Of a stretch of 64,000 nucleotides of DNA, positions 1 to 13,141 are shown in pieces. Position 1 is the stretch's first letter, and the number at the start of each line of letters is the position of its first letter. The stretch lies in NCBI GenBank assembly GCA_025093985.1, contig JACAAK010000011.1, positions 1,922,001 through 1,986,000 on the forward strand, read 5' to 3'. A model generated the notes under the pieces. That model saw nothing but the letters and a program-made list of their open reading frames with translations, had not been told where the DNA came from and ran no database searches. Source of the stretch: Calvatia gigantea (lineage: Eukaryota; Basidiomycota; Agaricomycetes; Agaricales; Lycoperdaceae). A program made the translations under genes and the position numbers.

Positions 1-814
1 GTCATCCCCACAAGCATCGCCACCTTCAACCACTTCAATATTCAACGCCCATTGGGAGAGTGGTTGACCGGTTGATCTTATTAATACTCAATGAAATGCC
101 GAGATAGATACCTATTAACCTATCACCGAACGACGGTTGTTCAGAGCAGCCTTGCCACGAATCCCATCCACCACATACACTCGTTAGCCGTCGACAAAAC
201 TAAAGCTAGGAGTTCAAGGGTCCTCAAGCCTCAAGGTCTCAGTTCGGAAATGGGTATGTTGGCATTTCTCCTGGGGCCGCAACTATTATGGGCCACGGCA
301 CCGTCGCCGTGTTCCGTAAGTGACCCAACGTGCACAAAACCCGGGATACGTTTCCCGTATTAAATTGCAGTTCGTGGTGTGGATTTACTTGCACTAGGCC
401 TGCTTGTGACTCCACAAGCTCAAGCGCTCAAGAGTTTGTGGACGCAAAGATCCGTACATAATTATGAAACCCGCTGTGGGCAAGTACCCCATCTTCGTAG
501 GGGAACAATCAACGATCTTTGTCCTCATCGCGAAACGGCAGCACCCCAGTTACCTCACTCACTTCGTCGGTCCCCCTTCCATGATGGTTCAATAAGCCCC
601 TGGAACGTTATACCTGACCGCTTATCCTCTTCTGAAACGAATCAGAGGTGGGATGCGGAACAGGAGAAATTGGTTGGCAACCTACAAGCCTCATCTCATG
701 GAGATTCTAAGCTCGTATCCAACGCACTGGCTGGTCGGGTATGAAGGCACGTTCGGTTACGACTATTAACCCTCAGTGCCAGGTGCATCCCTCGTAAGTG
801 CGACAATCTTCTCT
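1..814. other. No supportable gene
   Basis: Short open frames occur at 91-363 and 379-744, but they show no recognisable domain, no signal peptide and no convincing splice pattern. I see nothing that supports a gene here. The right end is probably the promoter region of the secreted-protein gene that follows. Confidence 0.4.
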
Positions 815-918
815 CTTCGGTCTCCAGGTTTGCTGATGATTCTCTCCTCTTATCACAGAGTTACTTCGGTCTCCAGGTTTGCTGATGATTCTCTCCTCTT
901 ATCACAGAGTTACTTCGG
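815..918. repeat. 49-bp tandem direct repeat, about 2.1 copies
   Basis: A 49-bp unit beginning CTTCGGTCTCCAGG starts at 815, repeats exactly from 864, and a third copy begins at 913 and breaks off after CTTCGG. The two full copies are identical, so the duplication is recent or maintained. It ends about 65 bp before the first ATG of the secreted-protein gene, so it lies in that gene's promoter or 5' leader. Confidence 0.9.
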
Positions 919-982
919 CTGGTCCTTGTAACTACTTCGACTTTTCTCTCATTGCAACGCTATTCGTTTTCATTCAACGCCA

Positions 983-2300
983 ATGCCTAACACGACTATC
1001 ATGAAGTTCTCCACCTCCTTCGTCGCCCTTGCCTTCATCCTTGCAAAGCTCTGCCCGTCGTATGTGACCGTTCGTTCACGCTATCCTCATCTGTTCACTG
1101 ATATAAATTCCTCCACCAAGGATACAGATGTTTTTGACCTCGCTGAATGGGACTCTACCGACAGCTACGACCTTGAAGCTCGCAACTCATATGGCAATTT
1201 GTATGGGGAACGATCAACTGATGATAGCGAGCTGTCCGAGCGCGACTTGGCATAGGATGACTTCGAAGTGCGAGACTTGAATGCTCGATCCAAAACTCCT
1301 AGCGTAGGGTCACTCGTATCACCCTCACGAACGAAATTTCCTCCTGACAGTAATACTTACAACTTAACCTGCACCGAAGCCCGCACCTGCCCGTGTATCG
1401 AAGCCAGCACCCAAGTCCACCCCCAGCTCTCCCGCAAACCAACCCAAGCCACCAGCTAGTCAACCCAACAAGCCTCCAGCCGGCCAACCCAATAAACCAC
1501 CCACTGGTCAACCCAACAAGCCTCCTGCCAATCAACCTAAGCCGAAGCCCAGTGGACAATGTAAGAGGCCTGGCCCCGCTCGGGGAGGCAAGAAGCGGTC
1601 GTTCGTTACGGGGACGACGACCGGACAGAGTAAGTGAGTTTTATATCTTCGGGAAAGTGCGACATCTGACCACGAATGTGATTTGTAGCAATTACTGTCA
1701 GTGGTAAGCAATACAAGCTAGGAGAAGATGCCTCCGGAAGCGGTGGGCAGGTGGTAAGTCCTTTATTTCCCCAGAGGAAACGCGAATACATATCCATTAT
1801 TACACACTATGATATAGACACTCAAAGTTGAAGGCGGGAGAGCATTCGCTAAGCGACCCAAACGCACCGGGAAAGCTGACCAAGACTTCACCACCGAAAT
1901 ATCAAACACCAAGAAGGCATCTGACGCGCTTGAGAGCGTACTGTTCATTGCTGAGGGTACTGATGGCGGGATTCGAATGGCTTATCACAGGTGCAATGCC
2001 TGGAGGACAGGTGTCCGGGAGGTAGTTCAATGCCCCCGACCAAGTTCGCGACGAAGAAGGCGTGTGAGGACGATATGAAGGATGCAGTTGCCGCTATAAA
2101 GGCCGCACAGCATAAGCTGGTGTCGGGTGCCGGGTTCGTGCATGCAGATAGGCATCCTGGTAATGTGAGTCGTATGATGGATGTCTTTGTGAGATTGAGC
2201 CAAGACCGATTCTTTACGCCCATAGTGGTTCGTTCCTATTAGTGGTAGAGTCACATCGGCCATCCCGGTTGACTTGGGACGTACTACGCTGGCAGTACGT
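983..2300 (+). pseudogene. Broken secreted protein: signal peptide, Pro-rich repeat, kinase-like HxDxHxGN motif
   Basis: The ATG at 983, or an in-frame ATG at 1001, begins a hydrophobic secretion signal (FSTSFVALAFILAKLC). An acidic stretch follows with degenerate RDL/ARN motifs. An in-frame TAG at 1253-1255 interrupts it, yet the same frame continues the motif pattern (VRDLNARS), so the stop looks like a lesion. A second frame at about 1410-1625 encodes a four-fold GQPNKPPA-type repeat followed by a basic segment. After likely introns at about 1630-1688 and 1754-1818, exons read TLKVEGGRAFAKRPKRTG and then GAGFVHADRHPGNV. The latter resembles the catalytic loop of protein kinase/APH folds, and the next exon carries VDLG. 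The kinase-like reading is inference from that motif alone. The stop and the frame change make an intact product unlikely. Confidence 0.5.
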
Positions 2301-2439
2301 CGCTTAACATGATCAGAAGACAAGAACGTTCACTGACAGCAGCTACAGAACACCAACATCGACGGACTGTTGAGTAATCAGTACAAGTATCCTGTTGACC
2401 ACTTGACTGCCTATGCCTCGTGTGGTATTTGCGTGTAAA

Positions 2440-4276
2440 GTGATTGAGCCGGGAGGGATTTGTCGACATGGCAAAATCCAGAACACAATAGTTTTATTTT
2501 GAGGTTTCTCCAAAACTTTTGGATGCGCAAGGATGCTGCCTGCTTGTGGATCTCCGCAAGACCAACAATTATCTCGGAAGAGGATGCGACTCACAAGACC
2601 TAAAACTTGAAAATAGTACACAAATAGAGTGTTGGGATAGCAAATGCGGTGTCAAGGCTTTGGTTTTCTGGGAGTCGAAAAGACCCGCACAGCCACATGT
2701 TTATTTAATTTTCATAATTGAAGCATCTCGGGCCGGCTCCGGCTCTTTGCAGTTAACCCATGAATTACGTTCACACACACCTTTTTACATTGGCTCCTGC
2801 GCGAAACAAGACGCTTATGAGAGAGGCTCACACTGAATGTGACCGCGAGCGCCTATCGTTGGTTCACGAAAATGCGACCTTGAATGTTTGAAGCCTGGCA
2901 CCGGCAAGGTCGCCTTGCTCAGAAGCAGACGGCCATTGACTCCGCGATCGACCTTCTCCAGTACTTGGCGTACTGTATCCCTGTCATATTTGTCAATGTA
3001 GTCTCTGACTTTTCTCGCACAGGTGGTTTAGCTTTTTCTCAACTGATGCCCTATTTTCGTCAGTGATCGTTTACCTTGAATTCCCGCCTCTTTGTTATAT
3101 TTACTTTCATTCTTAGCAAGGCTACCTTAGTCGTCACACCTGTCGTACGTCACTATTCCTATGACGCGTTTGTCGATCTCTTGATACGGATTCCTGACGC
3201 CTGATGTAGGGCACCCGTTCACATCACCATCCATTATGGTACGCCTGGACACCCAGGGCCGACGGTGGGACGATACCCAGTGCACATGCCCACATACCCT
3301 GGGAAGGCCCTAGGCCCCTCCACAACCCAATAACCGACACTCATGAAACCTCTAACGTGATAAAAATTGGGCTGTCGATTTCTGGGGCTATAAATAGCGG
3401 AAATAAATGTCCTGTCACAGGTGCCATTCCGGGAGGAGGACTTTCAAACAGGCGGCTTAATATCCCAAATAAGTTGGCGACAGGTGGTGCAAGGTCTCCG
3501 AAAAATGCGGCAGCGACTGCGAAAACTGCACCACAGGAGCTGAGCGTTGACTTCTCGTATTGAGCTCGTTCGCGAGGATGATCACCGGCGATATGAGTCC
3601 TTCATGTCTTTGTAGGATTGACAAAAATTTCACTTGCTGCCGCAGCCGTCCATGCTTACCACTGGCAAAATCCTCGGCTGTCTCCTGTGTATCATGATCA
3701 TTGTGCTCATTGAACATGTGTCGTATAAGGCTGACACCATAGTTTTGTTAACTGACAGCTGACCGTCGAATGCGACTGTCAAGTAGCTCCTGAGTGACAA
3801 GCACACTGCCTTTGCAGAGTGCGCTGCGTGTAAGTAAGAACATCATCCCACTTCAACCTTGTCCGTGTCATATTGAAAAGTTCATCCCATCATTTCTGTC
3901 ATTTGTCCCTCTGAGTTTCTGACACTTTGCTCCGACGACGGGCAACCAAATCGCGGGCCCCCATTTGTCAAACTCGCCACCTGTATCTATACAAAGGTGT
4001 GCTAGTTTACAATAGGCCACTCGTCCTGATGGATCCGTTGCACAACGTGTCCTCCTAGTGTGAGGATTTATTCAGATAGTTTCGCGGTACCCTGGGAACT
4101 GATGCCAATCAGCAGATAATGATGAGGTAGACGTCACCTGTCTCTTAAATTAGTTCACTAAACGTAGTCAACGAAGGATTGGCGCTGACGGACCACTAGT
4201 ATTCGTATATCAACGACTAAGACTTTTTCACATTCTCCCCCCACCATAACTGTCATCATACGGTGGGCGCAAAGGG
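2440..4276. other. Gene-poor stretch
   Basis: Only short frames without recognisable domains are present. A stretch at about 3410-3560 loosely echoes the preceding gene (both read GA-M/I-PGG after a CACAGGTGC string), but the similarity is too short to call a paralogue. Nothing else is supported. Confidence 0.35.
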
Positions 4277-5666
4277 ATGACCACTTCCTTACCTATATCT
4301 CCCGATGTCATACACAGCCTACCAGAGCTTGTGCAACTTCTTCACATCGGCTGGGTAAGTGTACTCTACCGTTGTGATCTCGCTCTTTGAAATAATACCA
4401 CCCCCCACTTAGTACCTTGATAGTACGTGGTCACGCGTTTTGTCGTGGTATTTTTACCAATTTATGTTCGATGTGGTAGTGGCAATGATGGTACTCTATG
4501 TATGTACCCTTCTCTTCTTATCATAAGTTTACCAATGGACTCCATGAGGTTTTCGACTATTTCTTAACACTCTCGATGGAGGTTTCCCTGATCTGGCCAT
4601 CGCAGTGGAAACCCACCAAAATCCTTTTTCTATTTAATCGGTATTCTCTTGTCGTCGACTTCATCCTAAACCATTTTCGTGACAATGTTCCGCACATGGC
4701 ACGGCATTGTCCCACCACTATTCAAGCCATCATGTGTGAGTCTTATCAAAATCCACGGAAAATAGGCGTTTTTAACGCGCACTGATCGCCATTAAGGGGT
4801 TTATATAATTGGTTCCTATCTGGTCGAGTGTGAGTGAGCTTGTTGTACTTCCGACCTGGCATTTGACAGATTGATGCAAACATTTAGTTATATTTACCCT
4901 TCGTGCATGGCTCGTTTGGCGTAAAAACAAATTTGTGATCGCTGTGACACTTGCATACACAGTAGCGTCGCTTATCTTCACCTTGGTATTGGCGGAAAAG
5001 ACAATAATCCCCCTGCAATGTACGTCCATATTACTCCCCATGTCTTTCTCGCTGACCGCCTTTGAATGACAGATTTTGATGTGCGGCCACTTACTGGCTG
5101 TCTGGCAAACTTCAGTGATCCCAATTTTTACATCGCTTACATGATGATTGGTATCTATGATATTGGTGTGTTCCTCCAGATACATTCCAGATCTAATCCC
5201 GACGAGCTTTGGTAGGACTTTTGGTCCTGATGCTCATTCCCTTTATCAAAGACTGTACGTACATGGGCCACGAAACACTCCCCCCTTGACAAATGGAACG
5301 ATTGACTTTCTTTATATTTTAGATAAAGAATTAGGTGGCGCTCTTTTTAGTCGGGCCAGATTATTCCAGGTGGTGTATACTGAAGGTGAGTGTTTTGAAG
5401 ATGGAAAGATCAGTGTGATCGAAACCAATTACAGGCATAATATTTTATGTCCTGCAAATCAGTAGGGATTAGCTCTTAGCTTAACGAAACCCATCATTCA
5501 TTAGCACCCAGTGACTTCAGTAATCACTCTCATCCTGACGCTCAAATTTGTGAGTCGACCTCTCCCGCACGAGAATATTGCTGAATGGGGAGATACAGCC
5601 AAAAAATGTTCTTATGTCATTATAGTACGCCTTCATCTTCTGTTTTCTCTTCCGTCCTTTCACTAA
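4277..5666 (+). CDS. DUF6533-type multi-span membrane protein, plus-strand copy
   Basis: This belongs to the basidiomycete DUF6533 family of multi-pass membrane proteins, whose function is unknown. ATG 4277 opens an exon reading TTSLPISPDV...LVQLLHIGW. An intron starts GTAAGT at about 4353. The next exon reads YLDSTWSRVLSWYF and a hydrophobic span ending VAMMVLYV. After another intron comes the family signature: FDYFLTLSMEVSLIW, then KILFLFNRY. Later exons give ARLA/WLVWRKNKFVIAVTL (membrane span), PLTGCLANFSDPNFYIAYM, GGALFSRARLFQVVYTEG and a last span TSVITLILTLKFVS. The stop is at 5664-5666. The exon order matches the three minus-strand copies further right but the sequence is clearly more divergent. 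I found no definite lesion; the exon near 5210-5370 is the least certain. It may be the functional member of the local set. Confidence 0.68.
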
Positions 5667-8398
5667 GACAATGGGTTATGAATAAGTGTGTTCCGTGTCA
5701 CTCGGGCCATCTTGTCAAACAGGGTCGTCCTCCACATTCGACAGGTGTATGAAGATCGGACCGCTGAATTGCCGCATTCCGTAAACATAGGTACTGTAGA
5801 ATAGCTGTCGTGGCGATCTAAGGGCGAGTTCGATGTAGAGTACTTCTAATCATTTCTTTTATCCATGAACCATTTCTTTAAAAAGCGCTTTATCTTTTAC
5901 TTTTACTCCTCTGTTCTTGGGCACAGCGCAGCAATTTGGTTCGAAAAGAGAAAGTTCTGTTAAGGACCTACAGTCCGTCCTTGCTGCAAATTGAATTTCT
6001 CCGCGGCGAGCGTGCTGCGTGGCAGAGTCTCCACACCCATTCTCTACTCGTCAAAGTGACCATTAGCCGGCAAACATGTCACGTTGGCACTTCGCTGTCG
6101 AGTTGCTGACCCACTCCCGAAGAAAGATGCCTGAGGCCTGGTCACTCGCTGGAAACGCACGGCAAGCAGCAAAAGCAGCTTGGAAGCAAGGGGCCGTCGG
6201 GCACTGACGATGGTTATCACACTCCGGATTGTACGTGAACTTTAATTTGTTTACGGTGCATTCTATTCAGATATCTACACTTTTTCATGCCCTACCAGCG
6301 CGGCACAAAGTAGTTATTATTTAAGGTACCTTATCAAAAGACGGTGAGAATGAGGGAATTAAGTAAAGAGTTGTTGGTAGGTAGGAACGGACAGAAGGGC
6401 TGGTTACTACCTATTGTAAAAACGTAGAAATCAAAGTAACGGGAGAGTGGTGATGAACGACATGGAGGGAGAGCGAATTGAATTGGCAAAAATCCCTGTG
6501 TACCCTTATGAGTCCACACATTCACACCCCACGGCACTCTGACTCCCTCTCAGTCTGTCATAGTCCCTCGGCTTTTGACTGGGATTGACCACCCGAAACA
6601 AGGTGCGTTACCCAACCACGCCCAAAACAACACTCGAGATGGCTTGTCCCCGGCCAAATCCTCGCCCACGCCCACATCAACATCCGCTCTCGCACCAGAA
6701 CTAATGTTCTCAACCCCTCCGCAAATCAGCTTTGATCTCCAATTAGCCAGGCTAATGAGTCTTTCCCGGGCTGCGTCTTCGATTAAACGATGAAAGCGGC
6801 GGCGGCCACCGGCAAACGCTAAACCACGTCAAAGCCGGAGCCTGGTGCCTGCGCCGGAGCCAAAAGTCCGGGGTGCCTCTATTCTATGATGCGCGACTGG
6901 ATAGAGACCAAAGGGTCCTGGTATTCGTGCTCCTAGTTACAAAAAAAAATACGGAAAAGTCTAGGTCATGTCTTTTAGAGCCCAATAGATCATCGTTGCC
7001 CGCCGAATGTGCAGGTAGAGTACACGCATCGGGAGTAAGCAAGGGGTGCAGGAGTGGTGGGGTTGCAACGGCAGACCATTGGGCATAATACTGAGCGTAC
7101 ATGCAACACGTCCGTCATCCGGGTAGCCTATCATATCTTCCTGTGGTAATTTACTGTGGATTTCGCTTGCTTTCCTCGCCTCAAGGTGCTTTCATCCACC
7201 GCTACACCACATTGGTGACCGTCCCCACATCATTTTTCCTCCTTGGCAAAATACTTTTTGGACACAGCTTCGGTATCTTGAGGCAGACTTCCAAAGGCCA
7301 TTCACTTCGACAACTACAAATAAGGCGATTTTTTGGAGCCGTGCTGTTGTGAACAGTATACAATTGATTTGGTTGAGCAGGTCCGGGAAGTGGAGTAAAG
7401 GTTTCCGGCAAAGTGTGACGGAACGAGGTTCCGGTCGATGAATCCCACCCGAGTTACAAAACGGGGGAGTGTGGTTGTATCGGTTCAGCACGCGTGCATT
7501 ACGTTGGTGTCTCTTCCAACGAGATGAGTGTGAAACCAGGATTATACCACATTCCGACTCTCTTGGCATGGCAATCATTCCTATTAGAAGCGGTGACGCA
7601 GCTATTGGTATCCAGGGGAATCTTGCAAAAGCACATTCTGAGCATGAAGGTTTGTGAGCTTCCGGGCTCTTTGTTGGGAACAAAATGTCCATGTGTCATC
7701 ATCATACCCATGAGAGATGTCGAAAATTTGATGGTCAAATGTGGTTCTACTGGACGGACGCTGTCCGGTTACGGCTAACTTCCACAACTGGTGTATCTCC
7801 GCCCTCTGCCACGGGGAACCTCGGGGAGGTCCTATGTCCGCTGAGAAAGGGATTGTCCGCTTGTCCCCCGCGGGGCCCACCACCATACCCACGAGAGAGG
7901 AAGAGGGGGAAGAAGAGGGGGAAGAAGCTGAGGTGGGGGGTCGCTCCACTGCTATTTGCAGGAGTTGACCGTTGGCCGCCTTTACCCCGCGGTCCCAGTC
8001 TACCGTGTTACCCAAAGTATCTGAGTACCTTAGCCCAATAGCCTGGTTATGAAATGCAAGCCCACACCGATATCTTTGTAGTCTTGCTGTTGTAGCTTTT
8101 GTCCGCCCTGACCATGATGGGAACCACGTTTCAGAGGTAATGCCTACACTACCAACACTCAATGCCTTTTACCAAAGTTCTGAAACTCCGGAACTAACTA
8201 CATTCTTGTTTTCGCATGCTCCTCGAATATGTAGAATAACCCTGTTTGCCAAAATAGCCCGAGTGGCACGAATAGGGCTTTTACCACAAATACTCTGGAT
8301 TAGCAAAGGTTTTGAAAAGACAATCAAGACGCACTATAATGACAGAAGGATATTGTTTGGCTGCGACTGCCAGTCAATAAAAATCCCCACAGGGTGAT
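5667..8398. other. Intergenic stretch, no supportable gene
   Basis: Open frames such as those at 7192-7692 and 7602-8162 on the minus strand overlap one another, lack domains, and are interrupted on any consistent exon reading. Residual similarity to the 3' flank of the DUF6533 copies continues to about 5800. A purine-rich GAGGAAGAGGGGGAAGA tract lies at about 7895-7930. I see no gene. Confidence 0.35.
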
Positions 8399-9696
8399 TC
8401 AGCTCACAAATTTGACTGCAAGGACTAATCCAATAACTTGAGTTGCTGGATGTTGATGTGTTTGATGAGCGTTAATTGTCTAGTAGAGAGAACTCTTACT
8501 GATTTGTAATACATAAAATATTATGCCTGAAAGTTGCTCTTCAATTAGATATGATCTAACAGTTCTCAGGTGTTAGCCTACCCTCAGTGTATATCGCTTG
8601 AAACAATCTGGTTTTAGTGAAGAAGGCAGCACCCGACATTCGATCTAGGGCATAGGGTAGAAATTTAATAAGCCAATTTCATGGCTCCTTACTCACGCTC
8701 TCTAATGAAGGGAATGAGCACCAGAATCAAAAGCGCTGGTATTTCATTAACCCTCAATACACGAGATAAGTGGGGGAAACACATACCAACGTCATAGGTG
8801 CAAACCAGCACATTACTAAGATAAAACGAAGTGCCACTGTACACCGCCAGGCAGCCAGTAAGTGGTCGTACATCAATATCTGTGTTAAGGGGATCAGAGA
8901 GACAACGGGGAGGGCATGGGCAATAATCAGGCTTACAATGGATGCGGGAAGCTATCCTTTCCACCATTATGATAATGAAGATATATGATCCTAACAAGTA
9001 TCCTAGTGTCCCGGCGACCGCGATCTTGTTTCTATGCCAGAGGAGCCATACACGGAGGGTGAATATGACTAATTTGACCAGTTAGTACTTCACATAATTA
9101 TCTGTCCCAGCAAGATGGATTACTCGCTCTCTGTGGTAAGTACACCAAGAATATAAACCCCTTTTAATAGTGCCATCACCAAAAATCAGCTTTGTAAACT
9201 TGCAACGTCCAAATAAATCTCACAAATAGTGGCCTGAATAACGCTCGGACAATGTCGTGCCATATTGGGGACACTGTCACGGAAGTGATTTATAATGAAG
9301 TCGGCAATGAGGAAATACCGATTCAATAAAAACAAGTATTTTGCGGTTCTCCAAGGCATGGACCAGATAAGGGAGACCTCCATCGAGAATGTCAAGAGAT
9401 ACTCGAATATCTTACAGAGTCGATTGATGAACCCCAAGGTGATAAATAAGGAGGGAAAAAAACATACGTAGAGTGCCATCATCGCCACTGTCGTGTGGAC
9501 CAGAAACCAGTAAAATCAAGATTACGAAACAGTTTGTACAGCTACTTACCGTCCAGATACTGTGTTATTGGTGTTACCCTAAGGAGCGCGGGCATGACAA
9601 CAATATACATACCCAGTTGATGTGAAGCTGCTGCACAAGCCCCAGCAGTGGGGCGGTTGGCGTGACCTCAAAGGAGACAGGCAGGGAACCGCTCAT
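8399..9696 (-). pseudogene. DUF6533 membrane protein, cassette copy 1
   Basis: Reading the minus strand from ATG 9696: MSGSLPVSFEV...LVQQLHINW, then an intron, YLDG, and a short exon with a hydrophobic span. The DUF6533 signature exon follows at about 9215-9420: EYLLTFSMEVSLIW, then KYLFLLNRY. Later exons give a second span near 8960-9060, PLTGCLAVYSGTSFYLSN at about 8810-8870, and GAAFFTKTRLFQAIYTEG at about 8590-8650. The final exon runs into TGA at 8399-8401 (VKFVS then stop), where the copy-3 homologue continues for about 24 residues. The C-terminus is therefore shortened and this copy is probably defective. Confidence 0.6.
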
Positions 9697-10439
9697 CAGT
9701 TCCTTCTGAGTGGGCAGTAGTAGTGGCATAGATAAAAGGCTCTTCATCGTCGAAATATATACAGTACAATAGCAGAATTTTTAATTTTTGCTGTGCCTCC
9801 TGTTGAAAGTGGAATCTGATGAACTAACTTGATAAGAGCACGCGACCACCATCGCCTCGCTACCACATGCACAGGTTAGCAAGCTCCCTTTTCCCAGAAT
9901 AGCGCAAGTCTAATAGCACTAGTCACCAAAAAATTGGCGTCGTAAATGAGATCAGTCAAGTTAGTTGGTTCCTCATCACCCAACACCCGCTCAATCCTCG
10001 ACACTCAACATAAGCCGAGATATTCCTCAAGCTGAAGATCAGGTTGGGTGCCGTTGCTGTAGCTATTTTTAACTCACCTTTGATTAATTTCACGCACCCC
10101 AATGCTTTGCTTCGGATTATTCGTGGTTGATAATGAGCAATTTGATTTTTTTGGTTCAAGGCGTCGTGGTTACGTCCATCATTGAACCAGTCGATCACAA
10201 CTGCCAAAGTAGTTACAGCAGTGAGTGAATCAATCAATACATCAATATAAATAAACATGAGTGTCCGCTCAATTCTATGTCGACACAGGAAACGACTTTC
10301 GCTGCGGTGCCTTCACAGCCGTCATCGCTTCCCGACGCCTCCGAATTTAAAGCAGTCATATGCTGAATACTCCTCACCATTGCCCTTGCAGTAACCCCAA
10401 TCGTTTATTCGGGGGCTCATCTATGATTGTTGAGGACGC

Positions 10440-12430
10440 TAGAGACTCATCCGTAGAACTTAGAAAATCAGTTCAGATGTGCTGGGCGTCTTTGGAGAGA
10501 AGAGCAAGTTTGTGGGGATCATTCTGTAGGTACATCACCCCTCATAAATCCTCTCTCGATCAGCGGAAATCGTCTCACAAACCAGAAATGCAGTGAACTA
10601 CGCACTGAGTCGCCGACCCAACCGACAACGAACTTTTAGGATGCGACCCCCCCACGAAGCGTTCATCAGTAGTCGAACGCACCGACAAAAATCTAGGGTA
10701 CAAAGACCAGGAGCACAAGCCAATCGACCGCGGATCAAGAAGTTGTGGATCAGATATACGAAAGGGGGTGATTCAGAATAGACTCGACTACGAACAGAAA
10801 GACCTTGAAAATCTGGCAAATTGGGAGGTAACCTATAGGTGACAGAAGATGGTCGTTCAAGGACGTACAACTATCAGGTCCTTTCGCGTCATTTCAGCTT
10901 AAACCATCGACACTGGGATGTTGGTGGATTAGGGACAATTCCCATGGTCTCAGATATATACGTCTGGTATTTTCGGAAGATATCGAATCGAGATGTTATT
11001 TTTATAGCACTGGGATGAAGGAAGTACGTGCTGCACACTTGACTACAAGGTTTCCCCCAGGATCAATTGTGGTTCCTGAGGCTATGAAGGCATTCTTTCC
11101 CATGTCGGTTGCGGCCACCTCGGGGGTCGCAATGATTATATTTGTTTTTCTTCAGTTGTTGCGAACTCAAACCTTAGTATCCCATAAAACTAAGAATAGG
11201 TCACGGGAAATGGATGACCCACTGATCCATTGTAACCCAAATATCGGAGGTGGTCAATTAGGTTCTGTTCGGAAATATTTGGTGCTGTATTTCAGGCGCT
11301 AAGAGCTGTGCGTTAGCCTTGTGCTTTCTCATGAACAAAGGGGGTCAAACACTGACCACCAGATTTCCAAAACCAAAACCTGTCTCCATCAAACGAGATA
11401 AGCTTCGCTTGCAACGAAGATGCGGCGACAATTAAACCTGTACGGAATACATACCACACTTGATAGGCTTGACCTCGGGGGATGGGTTTGTGTGTATCCG
11501 TCAATACTGGCTGCAGTGAAGCCAAAACTGGGATTGAAAATGCCAATAACAATTTGGGTAGTGCCCTAATCTAACCTCTTAGATTGAGACCAGGAACGCA
11601 TAGAAGCTCAAAGGGGTTCGCTCACCTCGAGTACTCCCTGAGGCCGAACTAACAACGGCAAGTGAGGTTTCCCTCCAGATACAGCCTACGGGATCCTTGG
11701 CGTGGCGGCGGCAGCGGGTGGCTTATTCTCAAAATGGCCCTCAAATAACCCATGAAGGAGCACTTGGCAAGTCGTCTCGAACTCTAAAATAACCACCAAA
11801 AACAGGGGGAGTCAACGCTCTCGAAGCCACCCAGACACTTAAAATGATGACCACACACCACGTTTCAATGGGACGTATCCTTCCTCTTAATTTTCCCTCC
11901 CACTGCCTCACCGATGAGCAACCCAATCCAATCATCTTCCCTCAAAATCAACATGAAGGGATGCAAGATACTACACATGTGTGGAGTTTGGGCCGTGGCA
12001 TATTCCCGCCGTTGTCGCTGAACGGTCGGGTTCAAGGACGCGTGAAGCGTTGGTCACGACATGTAGAATAGCCGTTTGTTGGAAGAAGGATGTTGCACCG
12101 GTTGTGAGGCTTGGGGTATGCGTTGTAATCGAAGTATTGAGGCTCATCAAAAGCGCCATGACCTAGAAGACCCAAATAGGGGCGCTTTCAACAAAGGGAT
12201 CACGTATTTTTTTGGGAGGGGGAAGAGCTTACTCGGGAGGAACCCAGAGCTGGGTTGATGTTTGTACTGTGGATGGGCGTATCATTATCTTGTCCTGAAA
12301 ACAAGGGGTTTTCATTACGTTGTGGTTGAAACATTGACGCGTTGACGGATGGGGGAAAACCAGGTTCGACAAACACCGCTGAGGGGAATTGTAGCCTGCA
12401 CCAGGGCAGGACTTCAACGCGATTTCCCAT
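10440..12430 (-). pseudogene. Unknown multi-exon gene ('gene X'), cassette copy 1
   Basis: I do not recognise this family. The minus-strand first exon (about 12235-12430) reads GNRVEVLPWC... and SGQDNDTPIHSTNINPALGS, ending at a GTAAGC donor. The next exon carries TGATSFFQQTAILHVVTNAS. A hydrophobic, probably membrane-spanning piece follows at about 11830-11870 (VVIILSVWVASRALT). A later exon starts LLLAFSIPVLASLQP, and another ends FDGDRFWFWKSGGQC. Compared with copy 2 it lacks several hundred bases in the middle and the exons do not join in one frame, so I call it broken. Exon borders are approximate. Confidence 0.45.
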
Positions 12431-13141
12431 CGGCTTTGAGCTCTTTAGGGTAAACCGTCCTATCTTTAAGAATCAAAGTTGAGTACTCTTTTATCGTCAA
12501 CCATGATGGAACGACAGCCTTACAACAGCGCTTGAGCAACCGTGATGCATTTCCTTCACTCAAAAGAGGATACGTCAATCACTAGCTCGCATAGTTCATC
12601 CATTCAGTAGACCGACATGCCGAGGGGATTGGTCGACGTAAATCACGGATTTGCTGGCGATAACGGCAACACCATCGTCGAACAAGCAAGTAGTGAGAAT
12701 GCATTGCTGGGTAGACCTTGGACAACAGTTATGATGGTGGAGTTTGTGCCATGATGTCGAGTGTGGGGTGGTGAGCTTGCAGGTATCCTTAGATTTGCTC
12801 ATTTGGGTAGAGATGGGGGTTACGGAATTTGAGATTGGGACTTGCGGCGGAAACGTTTGGGAATAACGTCATGGCGAGTGTCAGGAATGCATAAACAAAT
12901 GCTCAGCATGGCATGCGCGTAAGACCCTGTTACTACGTTCGACCTTAGCTTGAGCGTTCCGGCGGTGTCTCCAGAGTTTGATTTGGGCGAGGCGAAGAAA
13001 TTTAGCCGGGGCGCTCATCACTAGCATCACGCACCCTCAACGTGTAACACGCACAAGCCCAACCGATGGGCGCTCAGCTAGCTCTTGTGTTCCTTACCTT
13101 CACGACACCGAGCCCTCTGTCGCCGTTTTGCGAATATCTAA
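12431..13141. other. Conserved intercassette spacer before NACHT copy A
   Basis: There is no gene. The stretch is repeated upstream of NACHT copy B (about 26364-27061) and partly upstream of copy C (to about 34890). It holds the 5' flanks of gene X (minus) and NACHT (plus), which are divergent here, so it is presumably a shared bidirectional promoter region. That role is inferred from orientation only. Confidence 0.4.

Noticed and set aside
3357..3563. Possible second copy of the kinase-like secreted gene (GAIPGGGLSNRR)
   Set aside because: Similarity to 1990-2040 is limited to about 20 bp around a splice-site-like string; not enough for paralogy.
7192..8162. Long overlapping minus-strand open frames (up to 186 codons)
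   Set aside because: They overlap in different frames, have no domain, no signal peptide and no consistent splice pattern; chance frames in GC-balanced DNA.
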